NCBI RefSeq assembly: GCF_033568475.1
Contig: NC_133121.1
Span: 128,744,375-128,808,374, forward strand
DNA from: Henckelia pumila
Lineage: Eukaryota; Streptophyta; Magnoliopsida; Lamiales; Gesneriaceae
Length of the DNA stretch: 64,000 nt
Reading direction: 5' to 3'
Positions 11,339-22,383 of this stretch are shown here, piece after piece; position 1 is the first letter of the stretch; each line of letters begins with the position of its first letter. The notes under the pieces were generated by a model. The model saw only the letters and a list, made by a program, of their open reading frames with translations. It made no database searches and was not told where the DNA came from. The translations under genes and the position numbers were made by a program.

Positions 11339-12639
11339 TTAGTAAACAGCACGTGCGATGCACGTGATGACATTTTGTTTATATAATATATATATTTATT
11401 ATTTTTTATAATTATTGAGATTTTCACGGCTTTATAATAAAAATCATATAAATTTTAATTATTTATAATGAAAATCAACTAAAATAATACAATGATCATT
11501 TTTTTTTTATTTTTAGTCATGTTAATGGTGAATTTGTATTTTTAATCATGTAACGTGAATGTTTTCATTTTTAGTCATATTACTATGCATTTTTTATTTT
11601 TAATCATGTCACTTTTATATTGTTTTTATTTTGTTCATTTAACTCGCATGTTTTTTTTTGTTCTCTTTTGGTATATAAATTTTTATTTATAGTCATGTAA
11701 CTTGCATATTATTTTTATTATTTTTCATTTAACTTGTATTATATTCCTATATATTTTTATATGACCTTGTGTAAATAAAATTGCAAATTTCTTATTTCAC
11801 AATGATAAAACTTTACCCTTTTATTCACACTTTTAGATAGGTAATAGATAATAGATAGATAGATTTCACAATGATAAAATTTTACCTTTTTTATTCACAT
11901 TTTAAAGTAGGTAATAGATTTAATTTATACTCCTACATTAATTTCGTAAATATATGTTTTAAACTCTAACTTTTAATATTATTACCGTAAATTTTAGTTT
12001 TTAGTTTTGTTCTTTTCAAGATTTATATTTTTATATTTTTTTAATTCTAATTTTTTATATTAATACAGTAAGTTTTAATATTTTTCCTTCTGTTCTTTTA
12101 AAAATTTATTTATCTATTTGATTAATTGCAACTCAATTAAGCCACAAACTAAAATTTAGCTTATTCTTATATATTTTTATATTGCCTAACATTACATAAG
12201 GTGTAAAATAAATAAAAACAAATTGTGAAAAATGAAAAAATACTTCTTTTTAGAAAATAATAATTAAAAAATGAATTATTTAATCGTATTAATGGACGCA
12301 TTAGTTGCAATTTAATGAAAGTGTATAATATATTTATGGATATTAATATTTACATATAATATAATAAAAATATTTATTTACTTTTATGTTCTAACTAAAA
12401 TGTTATTTTTATTTTTATATCTCTATATATTTTTATATGACCTTACTTATAGTGTAAATAAAACAGCAAAAATGTTATTTCACAATGGTAAAATTTTATC
12501 CTTTCATTCACACTTTTAAATAGGTAAAGTAATAGATTATTACATATACATGAATTTTTTTTAATAATTTTGGTGAAAATATTTTTTATTTTTCAAACAA
12601 ATATATATATATATAGATATTCAATTTATATATAATTTT

Positions 12640-13400
12640 TTTATATTTTTAAAGCATTATGTAGAAAATTTTAATACAATTAATCGAAATAATACACAAT
12701 CTAAGGACAAAATAGAAAATTTAGAGTGGAAATATTTATTATGTTAATTGTTTTAGATTGAAATAATAAACACTTTAATAAAATAAATATTTATTATCTT
12801 TAATAATTTTAATAAATAGATATTTTTATTTTCCATCATCTAATAATTTTTATGTTATCGAAATAATACACAATCTAATAAAATAAATATTTATTATCTT
12901 TAATAATTTTAATGAATAGATATTTTTTTTCCAACATCTAATCATTTTTATTTTAATTTTTTTAGATTTTTCTAAGAATTATGTACCATAAAATCTTATT
13001 TCTCTAATTTATTTTTATTATCAAATTTTTATTCAATTTTGATGTATTGCTGTTTTCAAATTTTCTTAAAAGTATGTTGTAACCAAATTTTATTTTTCTT
13101 TTATATATTTGTTTTAAAAAAAACCACTTTGATGTTCACGTGCTTTAAATTTTGTTTTCTTAAATTTATAGAAAATAATTCAAACCAATTCACTTAAGGT
13201 GAAGTTTTATAATTAAATAAGATGTGAATTAACATAATGTATTTTTAATAACAAATAAATTATATAAAAATAATTTATTCTTTGATTGCATTTATATTCT
13301 AATAGTATATGATTAACTTTATAAATGTAGTATGATATTTAGAAAATCAATTAACACGTGTCTCGTACGTTAGACACGTGAAAATGTATTAGATATAACA
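12640..13400. repeat. Helitron-block internal unit, most diverged copy
   Basis: It shares with the units below the order: terminal TGTAGAAAAT..., CAATCTAAGGACAAAAT, TTTTCCAACATCTAAT, TAAGAATTATGT, CACTT..AAGGTGAA..TTATAATTAAATAA, and GTATATGATTAACTTTA. Identity is visibly lower, and it carries a hairpin (13355-13380) that the other copies have lost or lack. Confidence 0.6.
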
Positions 13401-14439
13401 TAAGACAAATCATAAATTTAAATTTATTCACCTTTTAAAAAAATTAAAATAAGTAATAATTAAAATTTCGAATAATATTAATTTGTTTTATTTTTTTTAA
13501 AGATATAGTAAATTTCTAATATTTGATAAAATCTTATGTTTGAGTCTCAAATTTATTTAGATAAATTTTCATCGATTACATTTTGACATTTATTTTTGGA
13601 AAAATTGTTTTTTTGATTCTATAAATTTCTTTGTTTGTAATTCTGATACTCTGTGTTATCAGATTTCAAAGTCTATTGTATTTGTTTTGTTTTGTTTTAT
13701 TTTTTATTTTTTACGATTTTAAAGTCTTTTTTCGATGTGATATTTTTGTAGCGTAGACGTTTATAGTATTGCATCAGCATTTTTCATGAAAAATAACTAA
13801 AATTACCAAAAATCAAAATACGCAAGACGAACTGAAACTGAGATTTCGATATCGCTAAAAACCATCTATATCTGTTAAGTTCTTGTGTTTCAAATTTTGG
13901 ATATAAATGCCTACAAAAACACGTATAGATAAGAGGATGTGCTTAAACTTGAAAACATGGGGATATAAGTGCTCAAGATTTGAAAACACAAAGAGTTAAT
14001 AGATAATTCATTTTTCATCCATGTCTTTAAGAATCTTGAGAGTTCATAGGGGTAATTATCTGATATAAAAATATAGACCAAAAATCATAATCTGCAAATA
14101 TTACCGGACCAAAATTACAAATTTTTCTTTATTTTTCCATAATTATATTTGATTTATTAATATTTATGAATGAAATTTATACTATTTATTTTTATTTAAA
14201 TTCCAAATTATCCATAAATTTTATATTATATTTTTCTTTAATTTTTTACATTCATTTTTCACGAAATGTTCATCCAATTATCTATCGAAAAATTCTCTAA
14301 TGAAATTTTTTATTTCTATTCATAATTTTAAAGTTAAAATTATTAAATATACATGATTTTTAAAAAATAATTTCAATTAAAATATATTTTATTTTTCAAA
14401 CATATATTCACTTTATACATCATTTTTTATATTTTTAAA

Positions 14440-15230
14440 AAACTGTATAGAAAAGCTCATATCAATACAATTAATCGAATTAATATACAATCTAAAGGCA
14501 AAATAAAAAATCCACAGTGAAAAACTTAATCATTCTATTTACACTTTTAAAGTCATAATAAAATAAATATATATTGTCTTTAATAATTTTAAATAATTCA
14601 TGCATGTTTTTATTTTCCAACATCTGAATCATTTTTATGTTAATTGTTTTTAGATTTTTCTAAGAATTATGTTTCAATAAAATTTTATTTCTCTAATTTA
14701 TTTTTATGATCATATATCTATTGAATCATGACGTAACATTATTTTCAAATATTTTTATAAGTATGTCGTAACTAAATTTTATTTTTTTTATTAAATTGTT
14801 TTTAAAAAATGTGTTTTAAATTTTGTATTCTTAAATTGATATAAAATAATTCAAACCACTTCATTGAAGGCGATTTATTTGTAATAACAAAGAAACTATA
14901 TGAAATAATTTATTTTTTGTTTCACTTATATTGTTATAGTATATGATTAACTTTACAAATGCAATATGATATTTTAAAAACCAATTAAAATGTAGTGTCT
15001 AAAGAGTTCAAAAAAATTTATATTATTTTTTATTTTCTTTCTAATATAGCATGCTTTTATTAACAGACTGTCACATTATGAAACTTATTTTTCATAAAAT
15101 TTATGGTGATGTTATATATCTATATATTATATTAAACACAAATTTTATAGAAGTGTAAATATTGTTTAAATATTTTAAATGATCAGTTATTTTATTGTCA
15201 TAGTACAAAAAGTATGTGAATTCTTCTATT
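14440..15230. repeat. Helitron-block internal unit, copy A
   Basis: The anchor CAATCTAAAGGCAAAAT sits at about 14488 and recurs 880 bp later in the next unit. The same word order as the other copies runs for about 0.8 kb. It is non-coding and very AT-rich. Confidence 0.75.
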
Positions 15231-16792
15231 ACTATATTTGTTACAATCTTTATGTAATTCATTATCTATTTCAATATGATTAATTCATCATTTTTATTAG
15301 TATCTTACTATTTTAAAACACTGTGTAGAAAATCTAATATCAATAAAATTAATCGAATGAGTATATACAATCTAAAGGCAAAATAAAAAATCCATAATGA
15401 AAAACTTAGTCATTCTATTTACACTTTTATAGTCATAATAAAATAAATATATATTATCTTTAATAATTTTAAAGAATTCATGCATATTTTTATTTTCCAA
15501 CATCTGAATCATTTTTATGTTAATTGTTTTTTTAGATTTTCCTAAGAATTAGGTTTCCATAAAAATAAAATCTCTAATTTATTTTTATGATCATATATCT
15601 ATTGAATTATGACGTATCATTATTTTCAAATATTTTTATAAGTATGTCGTAACCAAATTTTATTTTTTTTTTTAAAAAAATGTGTTTTAAATTTTGTATT
15701 TTTAAATTGATAAAAAATAATTCAAATCAATTCATTGAAGGTGAATTTTTATAATTAAATAAGAGGTGAATAAACACAATTTATTTGTAATAACAAAGAA
15801 ACTATATGTATTTTTTTATTTCACTTATATTGCTATAGTATATGATTAACTTTACAAATGTAATATGATATTTTAAAAATCAATTAAAATGTTGTGTTTA
15901 AAGAGTTCAAAAATAATTTATATTATTTTTTATTTTCTTTCTAATATATCATGCTTTTATTAACAAATTATCACATTATGAAACTTATTCTTCATAAAAT
16001 TTATGGTGATATTATATGATCTATATATTATATTAAACACAAATTTTGTAAAATTGTAAATATTGCTTAAATATTTTAAATGATCAGTTATTTTATTGTC
16101 ATAGTACAAAACATATGCATGTGAATTCTTCTATTACTATATTTGTTACAATCCTTATGTAATTCATTATCTATTTCAATATGATTAATTCATCATTTTT
16201 ATTAGTATCTTACTATTATATTATTATTATTATAATAACAATTTTTTCATCTTAATTTATATCATAATTCTATATTTTTCAATATAAAAAATCATTATTA
16301 CCCATAAATATTAATATTAAAAATAAAATTAAAAATGATTCACTTAAAACATAATCCACAAGAACTGACCAATTAAAACCCAGAAAAACTCACTAAAAAC
16401 TCAGATATTAAGAGTCAATTAAAAACCCAATAAAAATAAGACGCAATAAAACAAACAAACTCAATATTTAGACCCAATTAAAAAACCTCAAAAAATTACA
16501 CTCACTAAAAAAATCAGATATTTAAAGTCAATTAATAACCAATAAAAATAAGATGCAATAAAAACAAACTCAATTATTAACAATAAATACAAACTCAATT
16601 ATTACCCATTAATCTATGTAGAGAGAGAGAGAAATTATCGTACTTCCTCAAATGTCCTTATAAATTTCATGCAGTTCTCAAAAATACCCCTTGCATTTAA
16701 CACTTCAATGAACAAAATTTGGGCAATTATGACAATACACAGTAAAAAACTTTGCCCTTCATTCACCATTTTATAGTCATAGTACAAAAAGT
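15222..16792. repeat. Helitron-block 1.57-kb unit, copy B
   Basis: Includes the same core as copy A plus a tail with AAAACCCAATAAAAATAAGA words and ending CCCTTCATTCACCATTTTATAGT. It is near-identical to 17809-19380; the period is 1571 bp once the 1000-bp hAT element and its 8-bp target copy are discounted. Local 900-bp repetition within it (15245 versus 16150) shows a further internal duplication. Confidence 0.85.
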
Positions 16793-16800
16793 ATGTGAAT

Positions 16801-17800
16801 TAGGGGTGTGCAAAATATCGGTTTGACCGTAATAACCGATCGAACCGAATTAAATCGGAAATTCGGTTCGGTTTAATCGGTCGATCGGTTTTTTTTTTTT
16901 TTTACAAAATTCGGTCAATTCGGTTTAGTCGGTTCGGTTTCGGTTTTGAATTTTAAAACATCGGTTTAACCGATTAAACCGATTTAATATAATATTTTTT
17001 ATAAAAAAATTATTATTGAGCCTAATTTTACATTTGAATGATAGTTATTTATGCTGGGCTAATGGGCTTTAAACATTATATATTATAAACCAAAAAAAAA
17101 TAACTCACCCTACAGCCCAACCCCAAACCATGGCGTTTTCTTCTTCTCTCATTATGTCTCGTTCCAGCCTCCAGAATTCTAGCCCCTTTTTCACAAAAAC
17201 ACACAAGATTTGGTCCTGGTCGTCACACATCGTCTTCCCAAGATTCGACCACTTCCAACTCCGCTTCGTTCAAATATAGCAGAATCCTGACCAGCACCCC
17301 GGATTTGCAAATTCTGGCTCAACCGAACCGAATCTGAACACTAACTCGGTCATAGTCAGAGTGTTCATCCAACTTTTTCCTCTTTGAAGGTTAGAGGTAG
17401 ATCGATTTTTGTTTTTCGAAAATAGGTGAGATTTATTTTTCCGAAAAGATGTAAACGTTCTCCATCTTCAAACTGTTTCTTATTGATTTTGTTCATGATA
17501 TGGCTTACCCAGTGGCATTATTGATATGTGGTGCACTCTTAATTTTTAATTGTGGGGAAGTTGAAGCAATTGCGATGAATGAATTCGAGGATTACTTCGA
17601 ATTTTCGAAGTGTTCAATTTTTTAAAAAAAACATCGGTTTTTCCGGTAACCGACCGAAATAGCCGATGTTTTATCGATTCGGTTGATTCGGTTTCATGCT
17701 AAATATCGGTCGGTTCGATTGTTCGAAAAAGAATTTCGATCGGTTAGGTTTTGTAGATTTCGATTCGGTTGATTCGGTTTTGACCGATTGCACACCCCTA
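16801..17800. mobile_element. non-autonomous hAT-type element, exactly 1000 bp, CGGTT-rich ends
   Basis: Terminal inverted repeats TAGGGGTGTGCAAAA / GATTGCACACCCCTA are flanked by a perfect 8-bp target duplication ATGTGAAT (16793-16800 and 17801-17808), which defines hAT. The subterminal ~150 bp at each side is packed with CGGTT / AACCG words (TTCGGTTCGGTTT, AACCGAACCGAATT). The centre (about 17100-17560) is of normal composition, with a CT-rich stretch that looks like captured host DNA. No transposase ORF is present. Confidence 0.9.
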
Positions 17801-17808
17801 ATGTGAAT

Positions 17809-19380
17809 TTTTTGCTATATTTGTTACAATCCTTATATAATTCATTATCTATTTCAATATGATTAATTCATCATTTTTATTAGTATCTTTATATTTTAAA
17901 ACATTGTGTAGAAAATCTAATATCATACAATTAATCGAATGAGTATACAATCTAAAAGCAAAATAAAAAATCCATAATGAAAAACTTAGTCATTCTATTT
18001 ACACTTTTATAGTCATAATAAAATAAATATATATTATCTTTAATAATTTTAAAGAATTCATGCATATTTTTATTTTCCAACATCTGAATCATTTTTATGT
18101 TAATTGTTTTTTAGATTTTCTTAAGAATTAGGTTTCGATAAAAAAAAAATTCTCTAATTTATTTTTATGATCATATATCTATTGAATTATGATGTATCAT
18201 TATTTTCAAATATTTTTATAAGTATGTCGTAACCAAATTTTATTTTTTATTAGATTTTTTTTTTAAAAAAAATGTGTTTTAAATTTTGTATTCTTAAATT
18301 GATAAAAAATAATTCAAATCAATTCATTGAAGGTGAATTTTTATAATTAAATAAGAGGTGAATAGACACAATTTATTTGTAATAACAAAGAAACTATATG
18401 TATTTTTTTATTTCACGTATATTGCTATAGTATATGATTAACTTTACAAATGTAATATGATATTTTAAAAATCAATTAAAATGTTGTGTTTAAAGAGTTC
18501 AAAAATAATTTATATTATTTTTTATTTTCTTTCTAATATAGCATGCTTTTATTAACAGATTATCACATTATGAAACTTATTCTTCATGAAATTTATGGTG
18601 ATGTTATATGATCTATATATTATATTAAACACAAATTTTGTAAAATTGTAAATATTGCTTAAATATTTTAAATGATCAGTTATTTTATTGTCATAGTACA
18701 AAAAATATGCATGTGAATTCTTCTATTACTATATTTGTCACAATCCTTATGTAATTCATTATCTATTTTAATATGATTAATTCATCATTTTTATTAGTAT
18801 CTTACTATTATATTATTATTATAATAGTAATTTTTTCATCTTAATTTATATCATAATTCTATATTTTTCAAGATAAAAAATCATTATTACCCATAAATAT
18901 TAATATTAAAAATAAAATTAAAAATGATTCATTTAAAACATAATCCACAAGAACTGACCCAATTAAAACCCAAAAAAACTCACTAAAAAAAACTCAGATA
19001 TTTAATAGTCAATTAAAAACCCAATAAAAATAAGACGCAATAAAACAAACAAACTCAATATTTAGACCCAATTAAAAAACCCCAAAAAATTACACTCACT
19101 AAAAAAATCAGATATTTAAAGTCAATTAAAACCCAATAAAAATAAGATGCAATAAAAACAAACTCAATTATTAACAATAAATACAAACTCAATTATTACT
19201 CATTAATCTATGTAGGGAGAGAGAGAAATTATCGTGCTTCCTTAAATGTCCTTATAAATTTCATGCAGTTTTAAAAAATACCCCTTTCATTTAACACTCC
19301 AATGAACAAAATTTGGGCAATTATGATAATACACAATAAAAAACTTTGCCCTCCATTCACCCTTTTATAGTAGAAATAGA
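17809..19380. repeat. Helitron-block 1.57-kb unit, copy C, ending at the Helitron 5' terminus
   Basis: A second copy of 15222-16792, separated from it only by the hAT insertion. Its right end carries the 5' terminal word TCTATTTCTACTATAAAAGG (minus strand), while the matching place in copy B reads into further repeat, as expected if units were joined head to tail. Confidence 0.85.
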
Positions 19381-19395
19381 TAGTGCTGACATGAC

Positions 19396-19722
19396 TAGGG
19401 GTGGTTTGGTACGGTATACTGTGGTATTCAACGAATACCGCATACCGTATCGAAATTTTCGATACCTATACCGTACCGAAAATTTCGGTATACCAAAATG
19501 TTGGTATATCGAAATTTCGGTATGACATGAAAACATACCGTTCTTACCGAAAAATTTCGGTATATACCGAAATTCGATACGATATCGGTATGATAGCGTG
19601 TATATCTACATTTTAAATATTTTTTTAAACTATTTTTTTCACCGAAATTTTCTGTATATACGGTTTTTTTTCGGTACGGTATAGGCGGTATGACAACATT
19701 TCGGTATTTTTTTCCAACTCTA
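19396..19722. mobile_element. hAT-type MITE, 327 bp, GGTAT/ATACC-rich
   Basis: An 8-bp direct repeat GACATGAC lies at 19388-19395 and 19723-19730. The ends TAGGGGTGG and CCAACTCTA form an imperfect inverted repeat. The interior is dominated by CGGTATA / TATACCG words in both orientations. The two overlapping 70-100-codon ORFs are an effect of this repetition. Confidence 0.85.
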
Positions 19723-19834
19723 GACATGACAAATCATGGTTTGTTAGATTTTTTATTAGGGTAATACTCTTTAAGGTTGGTTGAACCAAACCGGATGTAC
19801 ATCTTAGTGTACACCTTGGTTTATCTATTTCTTT

Positions 19835-20431
19835 TAGGGGTGGCGTTCCGATACCCGACCGGATCGGGTTTACCCGATCGGGTCGGTTACTTTTTTAAAA
19901 AATGGGGTTCGGGTTCTATATTGCGATTTTCGGGTTGGTGTCGGGTAGTATAATTACTACCCGATCGGGTTCGGGTACCCGACAAAACCCAAATTGTTTT
20001 TTGAAAATTTAATATATATTAGTATGTATTATCCAAATACATATCCTCTTTATTTTCATTTTATTGCTCTCAACTAAAATGACCGTTGTTTTTCTTGGAT
20101 TGGGTATACCGTATACATACATCACTTGAGAAATTATTATTATTATTTCAAAAATTTCGATTATTTAGTTGTTTGATAATGTTGAGAATTTTTTTTTTCA
20201 AAACTTGTGAAAAATAAGTAAATATCTGAGGGTAAAAGTAGCTCACAACCACAAATATATGGATTGCTTTTAATTTTTATATTCATCGAATTTGCAAAAA
20301 AAAAAAAAAAAAAAAACACACGGGTACCCGCAGTCGTGTACCCAACTTTACCGTACTCGATTTTTTTGGATCGGGTTCGGGTAGTCAATGACTATCCGAC
20401 CCGACGAAACCCGACCCGAGGCCCACCCCTA
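19835..20431. mobile_element. hAT-type MITE, 597 bp, CGGGT/ACCCG-rich
   Basis: Perfect 9-bp termini TAGGGGTGG / CCACCCCTA, with flanks ATTTCTTT (19827-19834) and ATTTTTTT (20432-20439) matching at 7 of 8. Subterminal zones consist of CGGGTT/ACCCGA words (GATCGGGTTTACCCGATCGG). The AT-rich middle has a run of about 20 A at about 20296. It is non-coding. Confidence 0.85.
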
Positions 20432-20439
20432 ATTTTTTT

Positions 20440-21400
20440 TATTAATTACAAAAATTTATTTGACGAACAAGATATTTATTTCTTATCATGGGTAATTTTA
20501 TATTTAATGAGGAAAATTGTAATTTGGTGCAAGTCAACGTATACACTACAAGAATAATATCTAGCATTTTTCTTTTATTATAGATCTTTCATTTTAAAAA
20601 AATATAACTTATTATGTAAAAAAAAATTATTTTTATGATAACAAATAAAAAAAGAGTTCACACGTGTCACACATATCAGCCGACAAAATTCAAAGTCCCA
20701 GTCAAGGGACTTCTCCTATTGATATTTTTTTTTTGACAAAAGATAATAATTTAATTGAAGTTGCGAAGATATATGAAAATTGAAGGGGACGATGTGTGTA
20801 TAGCCATGTGGGGGGAGTGTGGGGGATGAACACAATATGAATGCGCGAGATAAGCTAAAAAATTCAAAATTCAAAATCTTTTATAATCGTTTCCGTTGGA
20901 AATATATGATTCTAAGTTTTGCCAGAAAAGGAAGTGTTTCTGCCAGATCTAATTATTGGCTTTGAATTTTTTTTTCCTTTCTTTTTTAATATATAGCTAA
21001 TTGCCTAAAATTCTTTCATTTACATTATTGGCATTTGGCAATTTTTTTTACCCCAAGTCCTGTTTCTTTAAAGTTGAAAAAGAATTTGTAAGTTTCAAAT
21101 TTCTAATCTTAACTCATACAAACAAGTCGCATACATAAATTTTGTAAATCGAATATTTTATTCGACTGAATGAATAAAAAATATTAATTTTTATTTAAAA
21201 AACGATCAGATCTATTTGAATCATAACCACTATAAATCAATGAGTCAATCTCATACCCGCTCGGATCCCACAAGTGTATCGAAATGATGGATACTGAGCA
21301 AAATCTTCCCAGATGAAATCTGAAATTGTGGTGATTGTATATTGTGAAAAGGTGATTGCTCTGACAGAAGCACTTTCTCATCTGGCATTATCAAAAACAA
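20440..21400. other. intergenic, upstream of the AGP gene
   Basis: No gene is seen. It holds AT-rich sequence with homopolymer T runs, and an ACACGTGT E-box/G-box-like word near 20660. The 60-70-codon ORFs here show no domain content. Confidence 0.6.
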
Positions 21401-21402
21401 TT

Positions 21403-21484
21403 CGAGAAAGAGAGAGAGAGGTGGCACATGGCGGGACCCCCGATCTCTCTCGATCTCTCTCCTCCATGATCAACACTATAAAAA
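21403..21484 (+). promoter_or_regulatory. core promoter of the AGP gene: GAGA tract, CT patch and TATA box
   Basis: A GAGAAAGAGAGAGAGAGG tract at 21403-21420 is followed by a pyrimidine patch (GATCTCTCTCGATCTCTCTC) and a TATA box, CTATAAAAA, from about 21476. The ATG is about 50 nt downstream, leaving a leader of only about 20 nt. GAGA and Y-patch elements are common in plant core promoters. Confidence 0.6.
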
Positions 21485-21525
21485 AAAAACCTCCACACTA
21501 ATATCTTCGCACCTCGAATTCACTG

Positions 21526-21816
21526 ATGGCTATGGCATGGTTTCATCTCGGATTCATGGCGATTTTCGCTTTGCTTTCCGGCAATGTCGTTCCGTTTTCT
21601 CGAGCGCAGGATTTGGCTCCTGCTCCGACCCCTTCCAGCGACGGTACGCAGCATTCTCTCCCCATTTCTGGCTGCCAAAATTCATTCATAACAGTGTTTT
21701 TTGTTTTTTGTTCTGTGATTGAATTTGCAGGCAGTGCGATTGATCAAGGGATAGCATGTGTACTGATGTTGGTGGCACTGGTGCTCACGTATCTCATCCA
21801 CCTCGTGGATGCATGA
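21526..21816 (+). CDS. arabinogalactan peptide (AGP16/20/22/41 type), 67 aa
   Basis: Two exons, 21526-21643 and 21731-21816, join at G|GC (intron GT...GCAG, 87 bp). The product has an N-terminal signal peptide (about residues 1-27, ending FSRAQ), a very short mature core DLAPAPTPSSDG with the Ala-Pro pattern that is hydroxylated and arabinogalactosylated, and a C-terminal hydrophobic tail (SAIDQGIACVLMLVALVLTY) replaced by a GPI anchor. The SAIDQGIA..LM.VALVLTYLIH signature is diagnostic of AG peptides, and the size fits the family (60-75 aa). It is expected on the outer face of the plasma membrane. The unspliced reading (96 aa) runs through the intron and is not real. The gene is convergent with the mitochondrial carrier gene. 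Confidence 0.93.
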   Translation: MAMAWFHLGFMAIFALLSGNVVPFSRAQDLAPAPTPSSDGTQHSLPISGCQNSFITVFFVFCSVIEFAGSAIDQGIACVLMLVALVLTYLIHLVDA

Positions 21817-22383
21817 GTTAAGAGTTCTTGTACATAAGATTTCTATGCATTTGTTTTGTTTTTGTTCACTGTAACTCTTCTGCTGCTGCTACCCATTTCC
21901 TACCACTTTTTTCTCGTATATTTTTCTTCCTTTTATATTTCACTCTGAATTGGGATCTAAACTCGATTTTGGACCCACTTGTAAATTTAGTTTCGATTTT
22001 GTTATACAATAAGAAGAGCGACTTGAGAAATTAAAGGAATGCGAGCAGAAAGGAAAGATTGTAACTTTATATTATCCGCCAAATAACAAACATACAACAC
22101 TGCATTGTATGCAACTGTAAATACACTTCACATCTTCAACAAGATTTGAGATAAAGGTAATGCAACGACAATGATCCAACTGCCAATCCATAAATCAAGC
22201 TAACTTCCCATGTGCTCATTTATATTCAGCTAACTCCCAAAAGGAAGCTTAAATTTGGCTTGAAACAAGTACCAACAAATGTTCAGATAAATGAATCAGC
22301 TGAGTATGTGCAACCAATAGTATCTTATTCCTTTGTCGATGTCGTAAATTCCTGTTCAGATGTTAGCATTCTCTTTTCCATAA
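21817..22383. other. convergent 3' UTR space between AGP and mitochondrial carrier genes
   Basis: The 567 bp between the two stop codons must hold both 3' UTRs. An AATAAG-type poly(A) signal for the + gene is seen near 22009. No other feature is found. Confidence 0.6.

Larger units (their letters stand above)
11339..19380 (-). mobile_element. Helitron-like, non-autonomous AT-rich block with tandemly duplicated interior
   Basis: On the minus strand the left boundary reads a hairpin (CACGTGC-ATC-GCACGTG, 11350-11366), a 7-nt spacer, then CTAA followed by T, matching the Helitron 3' end (hairpin, CTRR, insertion before T). The right boundary, read on the minus strand, is A then TCTATTTCTACTATAAAAGG (19380 leftwards), matching an A|TC 5' end. 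Further 5'-end-like copies (ATCTATTACCTA... with GTGTGAATAAAAGG downstream) end at about 11870, 11919 and 12537, and another hairpin (CACGTGTCT/AGACACGTG) lies at 13355-13380. This is therefore probably several nested or tandem Helitrons rather than one. No RepHel ORF exists. A 1000-bp hAT element is inserted at 16801. Confidence 0.55.

Noticed and set aside
13355-13380. Rho-independent-type terminator hairpin
   Set aside because: Plant nuclear DNA has no such terminators, and no gene ends here; treated as a possible Helitron end.
19401-19727. Overlapping ORFs of 71 and 99 codons on both strands
   Set aside because: They are produced by the GGTAT/ATACC-rich hAT MITE; repetitive Tyr/Arg/Ile composition, no domain.
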